Position numbers and translations under genes: made by a program. Below, in pieces: positions 30,263 to 38,619 of a stretch of DNA of 64,000 nucleotides. The notes beneath the pieces were generated by a model. It was not told where the DNA came from. It saw only the letters and a program-made list of their open reading frames with translations, and made no database searches. Within the stretch, counting starts at the first letter, position 1, and each line of letters begins with the position of its first letter. The stretch is from Comamonas thiooxydans (GTDB lineage: Bacteria > Pseudomonadota > Gammaproteobacteria > Burkholderiales > Burkholderiaceae_C). The stretch lies in assembly GCF_000964545.1 (NCBI RefSeq), contig NZ_BBVD01000010.1:62001-126000 (forward strand), given 5' to 3'.

Positions 30263-32914
30263 ATGAGTGAATCCTGGATAAATCAAGCACTTAGCGGCGG
30301 CGATATCTCTGCACATACACCTATGATGCAGCAGTACTTCAAGCTCAAAGCCGACCACCCCGACACGCTGGTTTTCTACCGCATGGGTGACTTTTACGAG
30401 CTGTTCTTTGGCGATGCCGAAAAAGTCACGCGCCTGCTGGACATCACGCTGACCACGCGCGGCCAGACCGCAGGCCAGCCCATTCCCATGGCCGGCGTAC
30501 CTTTCCACGCCCTGGAAAACTATCTGGGCCGCCTGATCAAGATGGGCGAGTCGGTGGCGATCTGCGAGCAGGTCGGCGAAATCGGCGTGGGCAAGGGTCC
30601 GGTGGAGCGCAAGGTCGTGCGCGTGGTCACGCCCGGCACACTGACGGACAGCGAGCTGCTCTCCGACAAGAGCGAAGCCATTCTGCTGGCCCTGCACACC
30701 GCCGGCCGCCAGCGCGTGGGACTGGCCTGGATGGCCATGACCCAGGGCCGCATTCACATGGCCGAATGCGCGGCCGATGAACTGGGCGCCTGGCTGTCGC
30801 GCATCGCGCCCAGCGAAGTGATCTACAGCGCCGGAGTCACCGAGCGCTTCGAGCAAGCCCTGTTCGCCGTCAAGCACAGCGGCGCCATCAGCTGCCCTCT
30901 GTCACCCCGCCCTGACTGGCAGTTTGACTCGGGCCTCGGCGAGCGCAAGCTGCTGGAGCTGCTGGGCGCGGCCAGCCTCAAGGCCTGGGAGGCCGAGGGT
31001 CTGCCGCTGGCCCATGGTGCCGGTGCCGCCCTGCTGTCCTATGCCGAACATACCCAGGGCCGCAATCTCACCCATATCCACGCCATCCAGGTGCAGCGTG
31101 ACGACGAGCTGATTGCCCTGCCGCTGGCCACACGCCGCAATCTGGAGCTGGTCAAGACGCTGCGCGGCGAAGATACGCCCACGCTGTTTTCGCTGCTGGA
31201 CAGCTGCATGACCGGCATGGGCAGCCGCCTGCTCAAGACCTGGCTGCTGGAGCCCGAACGCAATCGCAAGGCCGCCATGCAACGCCTGGAAGCGATTGGC
31301 GTGCTGCGCGGCACGGGCGCGGGCATGGCTCCCTGGCAAGCCCTGCGCACCGAGCTCAAGGGCGTGAGCGATGTGGAGCGCATTACCGCCCGCATCGCCC
31401 TGCGCCAGGTGCGCCCGCGCGAGCTGGTAGGTCTGTCCAAAACACTGGAAAAAGCGAAGCTGCTGGCACAGTCCGGACAGGCTCCGTCGGACTATCTGAC
31501 GCAGATCTTCAGCGACCTGATTCCGCCCGAAGGCTGTGCCGAGCTGCTGGCGCGCGCTATTCATGAAGAGCCTGCAGCGCTGGTGCGTGACGGCGGCGTG
31601 ATCGCCACAGGCTTTGACGCCGAACTCGACGAGCTGCGCGCCATCCAGAACAACTGCGACGAGTTTCTGCTGGAGCTGGAAGCCAAGGAAAAGCTGCTCA
31701 CCGGCATTCCCAACCTGCGCGTGCAGTTCAACAAGGTGCATGGCTTCTATATCGAGGTCACCAACAGCTACAAGGATGCGGTACCCGAGCGTTTTCGCCG
31801 CCGCCAGACGCTCAAGAACGCCGAGCGTTACATCACGCCCGAACTCAAGGCTTTCGAGGACAAGGCCTTGTCGGCCCAGGAGCGAGCGCTGCAGCGCGAG
31901 AAGTTCCTGTTCGAGCAACTGCTCGACCAGCTTCAGCCCCATGTGCCCCAGCTCACGCGCGTGGCCCAGGCGATTGCCGCACTGGACGTTCTGTGCACGC
32001 TGGCCGAGCGCTCGCTGACGCTGAACTGGGCCGAGCCGCAGTTCGTCAGCCAGCCCTGCATAGAGATTGAGGCTGGCCGCCACCCCGTGGTGGAAGCACG
32101 CATGGCAGAGACCTCCAGCGGCAGCTTCATCGCCAACCACACGCGCATGAATCTCAACACGCGCATGCAGATCATCACCGGCCCGAACATGGGCGGCAAA
32201 TCGACCTATATGCGCCAGGTGGCCTTGATCGTGCTGCTGGCCAGCATGGGCAGCTATGTGCCCGCCAGCGCCTGCCGCCTGGGGCCCATCGATGCCATCC
32301 ACACGCGTATCGGCGCCGCCGACGACCTGGCCAACGCCCAGTCCACCTTCATGATGGAGATGACCGAGGCCGCGCAGATTCTGCATTCGGCCACGCCCCA
32401 CTCCCTGGTGCTGATGGACGAGATCGGTCGCGGCACCAGCACCTTCGACGGACTGGCCCTGGCCAGCGGCATTGCCAGCCAGCTGCATGACAAGACCAAG
32501 GCGTTCACGCTGTTTGCCACGCACTACTTCGAGCTGACCGAGCTGCCCGCCAAGGCCAAGGCCGCCGTCAACGTGCATGTCAGCGCAGCGGAGTCGGGCA
32601 GCGACATCGTGTTTCTGCATGAGATTCAGGCCGGCCCCGCCAGTCGCAGCTACGGTATCCAGGTCGCCAAGCTGGCCGGCATGCCCGCTGGCGTTCTCAA
32701 CCATGCGCGCCATGCGCTGGAGGCACTCGAATCCCAGGCCGGCGAGAACGAGCTGCAGGTCAATCTGTTCGATGCGCCGGAGCTGGTGGACGCTAGCGCC
32801 GCGCCCAGCCCGCTGGACCAGGCCATGGCCGACGTCAACCCCGATGCGCTGAGCCCGCGCGAAGCGCTGGAAGTGCTCTACCAGCTCAAGAAACTGAGCA
32901 CCAGCGCCGCCTAG
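30263..32914 (+). CDS. mutS: DNA mismatch repair protein MutS
   Basis: An 883-residue full-length MutS. Mismatch-binding domain I includes the Phe-x-Glu motif in GDFYELF (Phe44, Glu46). Connector, lever and clamp domains follow. The ATPase domain has Walker A GPNMGGKSTYMRQ (about 640-652), Walker B LVLMDEIGRGTSTFDG (about 715-730) and the TFATHYFELTEL switch. The C-terminal tail with the QVNLFDAPE dimerisation-type segment is intact. It recognises mismatches and recruits MutL. The phage integrase gene is divergent, with 182 bases between the starts; the native promoter may have been altered by prophage insertion. Confidence 0.97.
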   Translation: MSESWINQALSGGDISAHTPMMQQYFKLKADHPDTLVFYRMGDFYELFFGDAEKVTRLLDITLTTRGQTAGQPIPMAGVPFHALENYLGRLIKMGESVAICEQVGEIGVGKGPVERKVVRVVTPGTLTDSELLSDKSEAILLALHTAGRQRVGLAWMAMTQGRIHMAECAADELGAWLSRIAPSEVIYSAGVTERFEQALFAVKHSGAISCPLSPRPDWQFDSGLGERKLLELLGAASLKAWEAEGLPLAHGAGAALLSYAEHTQGRNLTHIHAIQVQRDDELIALPLATRRNLELVKTLRGEDTPTLFSLLDSCMTGMGSRLLKTWLLEPERNRKAAMQRLEAIGVLRGTGAGMAPWQALRTELKGVSDVERITARIALRQVRPRELVGLSKTLEKAKLLAQSGQAPSDYLTQIFSDLIPPEGCAELLARAIHEEPAALVRDGGVIATGFDAELDELRAIQNNCDEFLLELEAKEKLLTGIPNLRVQFNKVHGFYIEVTNSYKDAVPERFRRRQTLKNAERYITPELKAFEDKALSAQERALQREKFLFEQLLDQLQPHVPQLTRVAQAIAALDVLCTLAERSLTLNWAEPQFVSQPCIEIEAGRHPVVEARMAETSSGSFIANHTRMNLNTRMQIITGPNMGGKSTYMRQVALIVLLASMGSYVPASACRLGPIDAIHTRIGAADDLANAQSTFMMEMTEAAQILHSATPHSLVLMDEIGRGTSTFDGLALASGIASQLHDKTKAFTLFATHYFELTELPAKAKAAVNVHVSAAESGSDIVFLHEIQAGPASRSYGIQVAKLAGMPAGVLNHARHALEALESQAGENELQVNLFDAPELVDASAAPSPLDQAMADVNPDALSPREALEVLYQLKKLSTSAA

Positions 32915-32939
32915 GAACACGTTCCAAGCCTTGCGGACT

Positions 32940-32973
32940 CAAGCCCGGGCCTGATCTCTTCAGGCCCGGCTTG
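32940..32973. terminator. Strong hairpin between mutS and chemoreceptor gene
   Basis: An inverted repeat of 14 pairs with one bulged C (CCGGGCCTGA/TCAGGCCCGG core, 5-base loop) lies between two convergent genes. No T-tract follows on either strand, so efficiency is uncertain. Confidence 0.5.
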
Positions 32974-32976
32974 CGT

Positions 32977-34902
32977 TCAGGCCTCCAGCAGTTGCGGCTG
33001 CCGCTCCTGCTCGGACGGGCTGCGCTGCGGTACTTCGCCCAGCTTGAAGGCAGACACCTCGCCCATCAGGCGTGCGGCCTGCTCGCGCAGGCTGGTCGCT
33101 GCAGCGGCCGACTGCTCGACCAGGGCTGAGTTCTGCTGCGTGGCATCGTCCAGCCCGGCCACGGACTGGTTGATCTCGGCAATGCCGCGCCCCTGGGTCT
33201 GCGAAGCATCGCTGATCTCCTCGATGATCCGCGTCACCCTGGCCACGGCGTCCAGCAACTCCTGCATGGTGGCGCCCGCATGCACCACCTGCTGCGATCC
33301 GCTGCCCACCTGGGTCACGGAGTCGGTGATGAGCTGGCGCACTTCCCTTGCAGCTTCCGCCGAGCGCTGGGCCAGGCTGCGCACCTCGGCCGCCACCACG
33401 GAAAAGCCACGGCCCTGCTCGCCGGCACGCGCGGCCTCCACGGCTGCGTTCAGCGCCAGGATATTGGTCTGGAAGGCGATGGAGTCGATCACGCCGATGA
33501 TGTCGGCAATCTTGCGCGACGAGTGGTTGATGCCCTCCATGGTCACCACCACTTGCTGGAAAGCCGTTCCGCCGCGCTCGGCCACGCCGCGCGCCGACTG
33601 CGCCAGCTCGCCCGCACTGCGCGTGGCCTCGGTATTGGCCTGCACGCTGTCCGTCAGCACCGACAGCGATGCCGCCGTCTGCTGCAAGGCACTGGCCGCC
33701 TGCTCGGTGCGCTGACTCAGGTCCTGGTTGCCCTGGGCCACCTCGGAGCTGGCCACGGAAATCGAATCGGCGGCCTGGCGCACAGCCCCAACCATGCGCT
33801 CCAGCGACGAGACAAAGCGGTTGAAGGCCGAGGCCAGCGCCCCCACCTCGTCATTGCTCTCCACCGGCATGCGACGGCTCAGATCGCCATGGCCGTCGGC
33901 AATCTCCTCCAGCATGCGCGCCGCGCGCCCCACGGGCGCCGCAATCGCCCGGCTCACCAGCCAGATCACCAGCAGACCTATGCCGCCGCCCACCAGGCCG
34001 GCCACGGCAGAGGTCAGCGCAATGGTTCGCCGCACGCCGCCGAGCACCTGGGCCTCGGGCAGCTCGGCAACCACGTACAGGTCCAGCTCGGGGACATAGG
34101 AGGAAGCAATCAGCTGCCGGCCCGAGGGCGCCTCGTACATGGCATGGGCAAAACGCTCGCGGTTCAGCAGCGCGGCGCTGAGCCCGGCGCTGAAACCGGG
34201 CCTGTCCTTGAGCCAGTGCTTGCCATCCACCAGCGCCGGGTCGCGGTGCACGAGAATGCTGCCGTTGCCGCGCACCAGGGAGACCGAACCGGACTCGCCC
34301 ACCTGGTAGGCACGCACGGCCTGGGCCAGCTCATCCACCGACAGGCCCAAGCCCGCAATGCCCTGCCTGCCCTGGCCCGCATCGAAGCGGACATTGATGA
34401 ACAGCATATAGGCGTTGGAGCTGACGTCCTTGTCGATTTCCAGCACCTGCGACTTGTCCCCGGCCAGCAGCTCATAGAACCATTGGTCACCCTGGCCCTT
34501 GGGCGCCAGCTTGCGCATCGGCCCCTGCTCACCGAAATACTGGCCCGTGGTTCCCGACACCCAGAACACCGATGAGGCCCCGGCCTGCTGCTTGACGGCC
34601 TGGGCATACCTTGCCCAGGCCGCATTACCGTCCTCGGGCTCGCCCGCGGCTTCCCAGTCCAGCACAAAGCTGTTGCCTGCCACCGACCTGGCCATGGCCA
34701 GCGGCGTGCCGATCTGGCGCAGTATGTCGTTGCGGATCTCCCCCACCACGGCCGGAAGCTCCTGCCCCACCACACGCTCGCGCAGGCTGGCGCCCGTCAG
34801 CACAAAGCCCAGCGTCGTGGAAATTGCCACGAACAGCAGCAGGCAGCTCACCATGCTGGACATGAGCTTGGTCCGTATCGACAGGTTGCGAAATGCGTGC
34901 AT
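32977..34902 (-). CDS. Methyl-accepting chemotaxis protein with Cache-type sensor
   Basis: A 641-residue chemoreceptor. A first membrane span (about 13-36) precedes a periplasmic domain of about 250 residues with double-Cache-like features (VFWVSGTTGQYFGEQG, QWFYELLAGDKSQVLEIDKDV, SGSVSLVRGNGSILVHRD). The second span (about 290-313) leads to HAMP (RAIAAPVGRAARMLEEIADGHGDLSRRMP) and the signalling domain, whose hairpin tip contains DSIAFQTNILALNAAVEAARAGEQGRGFSVVA. It signals to CheA/CheW; no C-terminal CheR-tether pentapeptide is seen. The ligand is unknown; Cache sensors often bind organic or amino acids. The gene stands alone. Confidence 0.93.
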   Translation of the reverse strand: MHAFRNLSIRTKLMSSMVSCLLLFVAISTTLGFVLTGASLRERVVGQELPAVVGEIRNDILRQIGTPLAMARSVAGNSFVLDWEAAGEPEDGNAAWARYAQAVKQQAGASSVFWVSGTTGQYFGEQGPMRKLAPKGQGDQWFYELLAGDKSQVLEIDKDVSSNAYMLFINVRFDAGQGRQGIAGLGLSVDELAQAVRAYQVGESGSVSLVRGNGSILVHRDPALVDGKHWLKDRPGFSAGLSAALLNRERFAHAMYEAPSGRQLIASSYVPELDLYVVAELPEAQVLGGVRRTIALTSAVAGLVGGGIGLLVIWLVSRAIAAPVGRAARMLEEIADGHGDLSRRMPVESNDEVGALASAFNRFVSSLERMVGAVRQAADSISVASSEVAQGNQDLSQRTEQAASALQQTAASLSVLTDSVQANTEATRSAGELAQSARGVAERGGTAFQQVVVTMEGINHSSRKIADIIGVIDSIAFQTNILALNAAVEAARAGEQGRGFSVVAAEVRSLAQRSAEAAREVRQLITDSVTQVGSGSQQVVHAGATMQELLDAVARVTRIIEEISDASQTQGRGIAEINQSVAGLDDATQQNSALVEQSAAAATSLREQAARLMGEVSAFKLGEVPQRSPSEQERQPQLLEA

Positions 34903-35175
34903 GGGATTCCCTCTTCTAACCAGCTGTAAGCAAGTGTTCTATCAAGGGGCGGCATCTTCTCACGCATCCCGGGCGTGCATCTCAGGGACTTCCTCAGCCC
35001 GGCCCCGCAGCCGTGCCTGGGCAGGGCATTGGCAACAGTTACAGGGCCGCCAACGGCACTATTAAAACCCTTCTAAAATCGCGTTGCAGCCTGCGTTTAC
35101 AGCTATATATTCAGAAGCACTCGACGCTTGCTGCATCTGGTGTTCATACGTTTTTCATTATTGTCTCTATCACCC

Positions 35176-36159
35176 ATGACATACTGCGTCGCCCTCAAGC
35201 TCAACGCCGGCCTGGTGTTTCTGTCCGACTCCCGCACCAATGCCGGACTCGACCAGATCAGCACCTTCCGCAAAGTCATGCTGTATGAGCAACCGGGCGA
35301 GCGCTTCATGGTGCTGCAATCGGCCGGCAATCTGTCCATCACCCAGTCGGTGCGCGAGCTGCTGGAGAGCTTTCAGCTGCACGACACGACCACGGACGAG
35401 ATGCTGACCATCTGGAATGTGCGCAGCATGTTCGATGCCGCGCGCGTGCTGGGCGCGGCCGTGCGCCATGTGCATGAGCGCGAAGCCACGGCGCTGCAGC
35501 GCGCCGGGGTGGACTTCAATGTCTCCATGATTTTTGGCGGCCAGATCCAGGGCGAGCGCATGCGCCTGTTCCAGGTCTATTCGGCGGGCAACTTCATCGA
35601 GGCCACGGGCGAGACGCCCTACTTCCAGATCGGCGAATCCAAGTACGGCAAGCCCGTGCTGGACCGCGTCATCACCTCCGAGACCCCGCTGGACGAAGCC
35701 GCCAAGTGCGCGCTGGTATCCATGGACAGCACGCTCAAGTCCAACCTCTCGGTGGGCCTGCCGCTGGATCTGATCGTCTACGAGAACAACCGCTTCGCCA
35801 CGGACCGCATTGTCTGCCTGGACGCCGACAACCCCTATCTGCGCATGCTGCACGACAGCTGGGGCGAGCGCCTGCGCCATGTCTTCGACAGCATCGACGA
35901 TCCGGCCTGGGACGGCGGCCAGACCGACACGCCGATTCGCATCCACAGCCCGCGCGCCCATCCTCTGGTCAAAGTGGGAGCACCTGCTGCATCACGCTCG
36001 GCCCATGGACTGGGTGCAGGCAATATTCCGCCCGCCGCGCTGCGCCAGCCCGTGGTGCCGGCTCAGGCTGGCCTGAGCATGGCCGATGAATACCAGCGCT
36101 TGCAGACGGCAGAGGAGCAGGCGCGCATGCAAAGACAGGCGGCGCTGTCCAGGCGCTAA
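35176..36159 (+). CDS. Anbu-type proteasome-like peptidase with C-terminal extension
   Basis: A 327-residue Ntn hydrolase. After Met removal the N-terminus is Thr (MTYCVALKLNAGLVFLSDSRTNAGLDQISTFRK), the catalytic Thr of Anbu/HslV-like peptidases; Asp and Lys of the site are in LSDSRT and FRK. LQSAGNLSITQSVRELL is the family phrase. Typical Anbu proteins end near residue 245; here about 80 extra residues follow (HSPRAHPLVKVG... then MADEYQRLQTAEEQARMQRQAALSRR), Pro/Ala-rich and then helical. The usual partner genes (ATP-grasp, alpha-E, transglutaminase-like) are not adjacent. The ATG at 35176 is favoured because it exposes Thr; the frame opens upstream but that would bury it. Confidence 0.88.
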   Translation: MTYCVALKLNAGLVFLSDSRTNAGLDQISTFRKVMLYEQPGERFMVLQSAGNLSITQSVRELLESFQLHDTTTDEMLTIWNVRSMFDAARVLGAAVRHVHEREATALQRAGVDFNVSMIFGGQIQGERMRLFQVYSAGNFIEATGETPYFQIGESKYGKPVLDRVITSETPLDEAAKCALVSMDSTLKSNLSVGLPLDLIVYENNRFATDRIVCLDADNPYLRMLHDSWGERLRHVFDSIDDPAWDGGQTDTPIRIHSPRAHPLVKVGAPAASRSAHGLGAGNIPPAALRQPVVPAQAGLSMADEYQRLQTAEEQARMQRQAALSRR

Positions 36160-36175
36160 ACTGATCGACGCATCC

Positions 36176-36194
36176 AACGCCCCTTTGGGGCGTT
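36176..36194 (+). terminator. Intrinsic terminator after Anbu gene
   Basis: Stem AACGCCCC/GGGGCGTT with a TTT loop, followed by a T run (36193-36197). It ends the Anbu transcript just before the hydrolase gene at 36220. Confidence 0.85.
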
Positions 36195-36219
36195 TTTCCT
36201 GTCCAGCCCGTTCAGCGCC

Positions 36220-37095
36220 ATGTCCCAGCCCACTGCCACCGCCAGCACGACGAACACCCTGCCCGTGGTCTTCGCGCATGCCAACAGCTTTCCCATAGGT
36301 ACCTATCGCCTGCTGTTTTCGCTGCTGCGCCAGCGCGGCATCGAAGCCGGCGGCGTGCAGCGCTTCGGCCACGACCCTCTGCATCCCGTCACCAACCACT
36401 GGCCGCATCTGGTGGACGAACTGATCGAATACATCGAGCAGCAGGTCGAGCGGCACGGCCAGCCGGTCTATCTGGTGGGCCACTCGCTGGGCGGCATTCT
36501 GAGTTTTCAGGCCGCCTCCAAACGCCCTGATCTGGCGCGCGGCGTGCTGCTCATCGACTCGCCCCTGCTGGGCGGCTGGAAGGCGAACGCCGTGGGCCTG
36601 GCCAAGCAGACGCAGATCGTGGCCTCGGTCTCCCCCGGCAAGATCAGCCAGCGCCGACGCACCACCTGGGCCAGCAACGAAGAGGCGCTGGAGTATTTCC
36701 GCGGCAAGAAGGCCTTTGCCCAGTGGCATCCGCAGGTGCTGCAGGACTATGTGCAGCACGGCCTGGAGGACGACCAGGGCAAGCGCAGCCTGCTGTTCAG
36801 GCGCGAGGTGGAAACCGCCATCTACAACACCCTGCCCAGCAATCTCAACAACCAGCTCAGGCGTCACCCGGTGCGCTGCCCGGTGGCCTTCATCGGCGGT
36901 CGCTCGTCGGTGGAGATGCGCCAGGTGGGCATGGAGATGACGCAGCGCATCACCCGCGGGCGCATCACCATGCTGGACGGCGGCCATCTGTTTCCCATGG
37001 AGCGGCCCGAGGCCACGGCCGCCGCCATCGAGGCTTCGCTGCTCAATATGGAGCAGACCATTTTGCAGAAATCTGCTGGCAGCACTCATAAATAA
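36220..37095 (+). CDS. Alpha/beta hydrolase
   Basis: A 291-residue hydrolase. The oxyanion region is VFAHANSFPIGTYR (about 17-30), the nucleophile elbow GHSLGG (Ser about 90), and the catalytic His is in DGGHLFPMERP near 250; the acid is probably the Asp or Glu around SSVEMRQ. The cap region contains SPGKISQRRRTTWASNEEALEYFRGKKAF. No signal peptide is seen, so it is cytoplasmic. The substrate cannot be told. It is followed by a bidirectional terminator and is a single-gene unit. Confidence 0.85.
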   Translation: MSQPTATASTTNTLPVVFAHANSFPIGTYRLLFSLLRQRGIEAGGVQRFGHDPLHPVTNHWPHLVDELIEYIEQQVERHGQPVYLVGHSLGGILSFQAASKRPDLARGVLLIDSPLLGGWKANAVGLAKQTQIVASVSPGKISQRRRTTWASNEEALEYFRGKKAFAQWHPQVLQDYVQHGLEDDQGKRSLLFRREVETAIYNTLPSNLNNQLRRHPVRCPVAFIGGRSSVEMRQVGMEMTQRITRGRITMLDGGHLFPMERPEATAAAIEASLLNMEQTILQKSAGSTHK

Positions 37096-37182
37096 GTAGC
37101 ATCTTGCGCTTTTCAGCTAACGATTTCAGTATCAAAACAACCTGAAATTCAATCAAAACAAGCGCTGCAAGCTATTAAAAAA

Positions 37183-37206
37183 GCCGCTTGCTATCACGCA
37201 AGCGGC
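37183..37206. terminator. Bidirectional intrinsic terminator between hydrolase and uppP
   Basis: Stem GCCGCTTG/CAAGCGGC with an 8-base loop, flanked by six As on the left and seven Ts on the right, so it can stop both convergent transcripts. Confidence 0.88.
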
Positions 37207-37232
37207 TTTTTTTGTGGGCAGCGCCAAGCCGC

Positions 37233-38057
37233 TCAATGGTGCCAGTCCACGATGCCGGTATAGGCCGTCACCAGCACGATGATGCCGAAAACGATGCGGT
37301 ACCAGGCAAAGGGCACAAAGCTGTTGGTGGAGATAAAGCGCAGCAGCCAGCGCACGCACAGCCAGGCGCTGATGAACGAGAAGATCAGGCCCACGGCAAA
37401 CAGAGGCACATCCGCCATGGACAGCAGCGCGCGCTCCTTGTAGAGGCTGTAGACGCCCGCGCCGATCAGCGTGGGCATGGCCAGGAAGAACGAGAAGTCC
37501 GTGGCGGCCTTGCGCGACAGGCCCATGAGCATGCCGCCGATGATGGTGGAGCCGCTGCGGCTGGTGCCGGGCACCAGGGCAAAGCACTGCACCAGGCCGA
37601 CCTTGAGCGCATCGAGAGCCGTCATATCGTCCACCGACTGCACGCGGGTGGCAGCGGCAGGGCGGTTCTCGGCCCACAGAATCACGAAGCCGCCGAGGAT
37701 GAAGGTGGTCGCCACGATGACCGGCGTGAACAGATGCTCCTGCACATATTTGCCGAACAGCAGCGCCAGCACCACGGCAGGCAAAAAGCCGATGATGACG
37801 TTGAGCGCGAACTTCTGTGCCTGGCGGCTGCTGGGCAACTCCACCAGCGTGTCCCGGATCTTCTGCCAGTACACCAGCATCACGGCAAAGATGGCGCCGG
37901 TTTGGATCGCAATCTCAAACACCTTGGCCTTGCCTCCGACAAAACCCATCAGCGAACCCGCCAGGATCAGGTGGCCGGTTGAGGAAATCGGCAAGAACTC
38001 GGTCAGCCCTTCCACAATGCCCATGATGGCGGCCTTGACCAGCAATAAAGTATCCAC
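37233..38057 (-). CDS. uppP: Undecaprenyl-diphosphatase UppP (BacA)
   Basis: A 274-residue integral membrane phosphatase that recycles undecaprenyl pyrophosphate for cell-wall synthesis. Both signature motifs are present: EGLTEFLPISSTGHL (about 13-27) and PGTSRSGST (about 165-173). Several hydrophobic spans cover the rest. The start is a GTG at 38057 with AAAGGA 8 bases upstream; it gives the usual family length, whereas the frame extends further upstream without support. High activity gives bacitracin tolerance. It is convergent with the hydrolase and divergent from psiF. Confidence 0.95.
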   Translation of the reverse strand: MDTLLLVKAAIMGIVEGLTEFLPISSTGHLILAGSLMGFVGGKAKVFEIAIQTGAIFAVMLVYWQKIRDTLVELPSSRQAQKFALNVIIGFLPAVVLALLFGKYVQEHLFTPVIVATTFILGGFVILWAENRPAAATRVQSVDDMTALDALKVGLVQCFALVPGTSRSGSTIIGGMLMGLSRKAATDFSFFLAMPTLIGAGVYSLYKERALLSMADVPLFAVGLIFSFISAWLCVRWLLRFISTNSFVPFAWYRIVFGIIVLVTAYTGIVDWHH

Positions 38058-38270
38058 GCGAATCGTCCTTTGGATGCAGGGTTGAAGCAAAGCCGCCCAT
38101 TATCCGCTCGCCATTTTCCCGCTCGCGCTCACAAGACCTTTTCCGCCCGCCAATCGACAGACAATCGCAAACTTTTACAAGACATGGTTGGTGATTCTGG
38201 GCAAAGTCACGCGCCTGTGCTGCAATAGCTGCGCGCCGGTTGTCGGCGTTTTTTCAAAAATCACACCATC

Positions 38271-38549
38271 ATGAAAAAATTTGTGGTCCTGGCTGTCGTG
38301 TCCCTGGCCTGCAGCATGAGCATGGCTGCCGGCGACAAGCCCAAAACCGCCCAGCAGCAGCTCATGGGCACCTGCAACACTGAAGCCACCGGCAAAAAAG
38401 GCGATGAACGCAAGGAGTTCATGAAGTCCTGCCTGTCCGACGGCAAGAAGCGTCAGCAGGAACGCATGAAGAGCTGCAATGCCGACGCTGCCGGCAAAAA
38501 GGGCAACGAGCGCAAGGCCTTCATGAGCGAGTGCCTGAAGAAGGACTGA
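38271..38549 (+). CDS. psiF: PsiF repeat protein
   Basis: A 92-residue secreted protein. The signal peptide MKKFVVLAVVSLACSMSMAA is followed by two PsiF repeats, each of the form M-x-x-C-N-x-x-A-x-GKKG-x-ERK-x-FM-x-x-C-L (about 31-55 and 65-90). Each repeat has two Cys that could pair. In E. coli psiF is phosphate-starvation induced and lies next to phoA, but the molecular role is unknown. Here it is alone, and no Pho box was identified in the 180-base divergent gap with uppP. Confidence 0.88.
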   Translation: MKKFVVLAVVSLACSMSMAAGDKPKTAQQQLMGTCNTEATGKKGDERKEFMKSCLSDGKKRQQERMKSCNADAAGKKGNERKAFMSECLKKD

Positions 38550-38589
38550 GCTGCCTTAGCGGCTTTGCCGCTTCCGCGCTGCGCAATGC

Positions 38590-38615
38590 ACAAAGCCACC
38601 GCAAGGTGGCTTTGT
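38590..38615. terminator. Hairpin between psiF and PepSY gene
   Basis: A perfect 11-bp stem ACAAAGCCACC/GGTGGCTTTGT with loop GCAA lies between the psiF stop and the convergent PepSY stop. The following T content is low (GGTTT), so termination strength is moderate. Confidence 0.6.
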
Positions 38616-38619
38616 GGTT

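Noticed and set aside
30902..32920. Minus-strand 672-codon open frame inside mutS
   Set aside because: Antisense to the highly conserved mutS; composition is that of a shadow frame.
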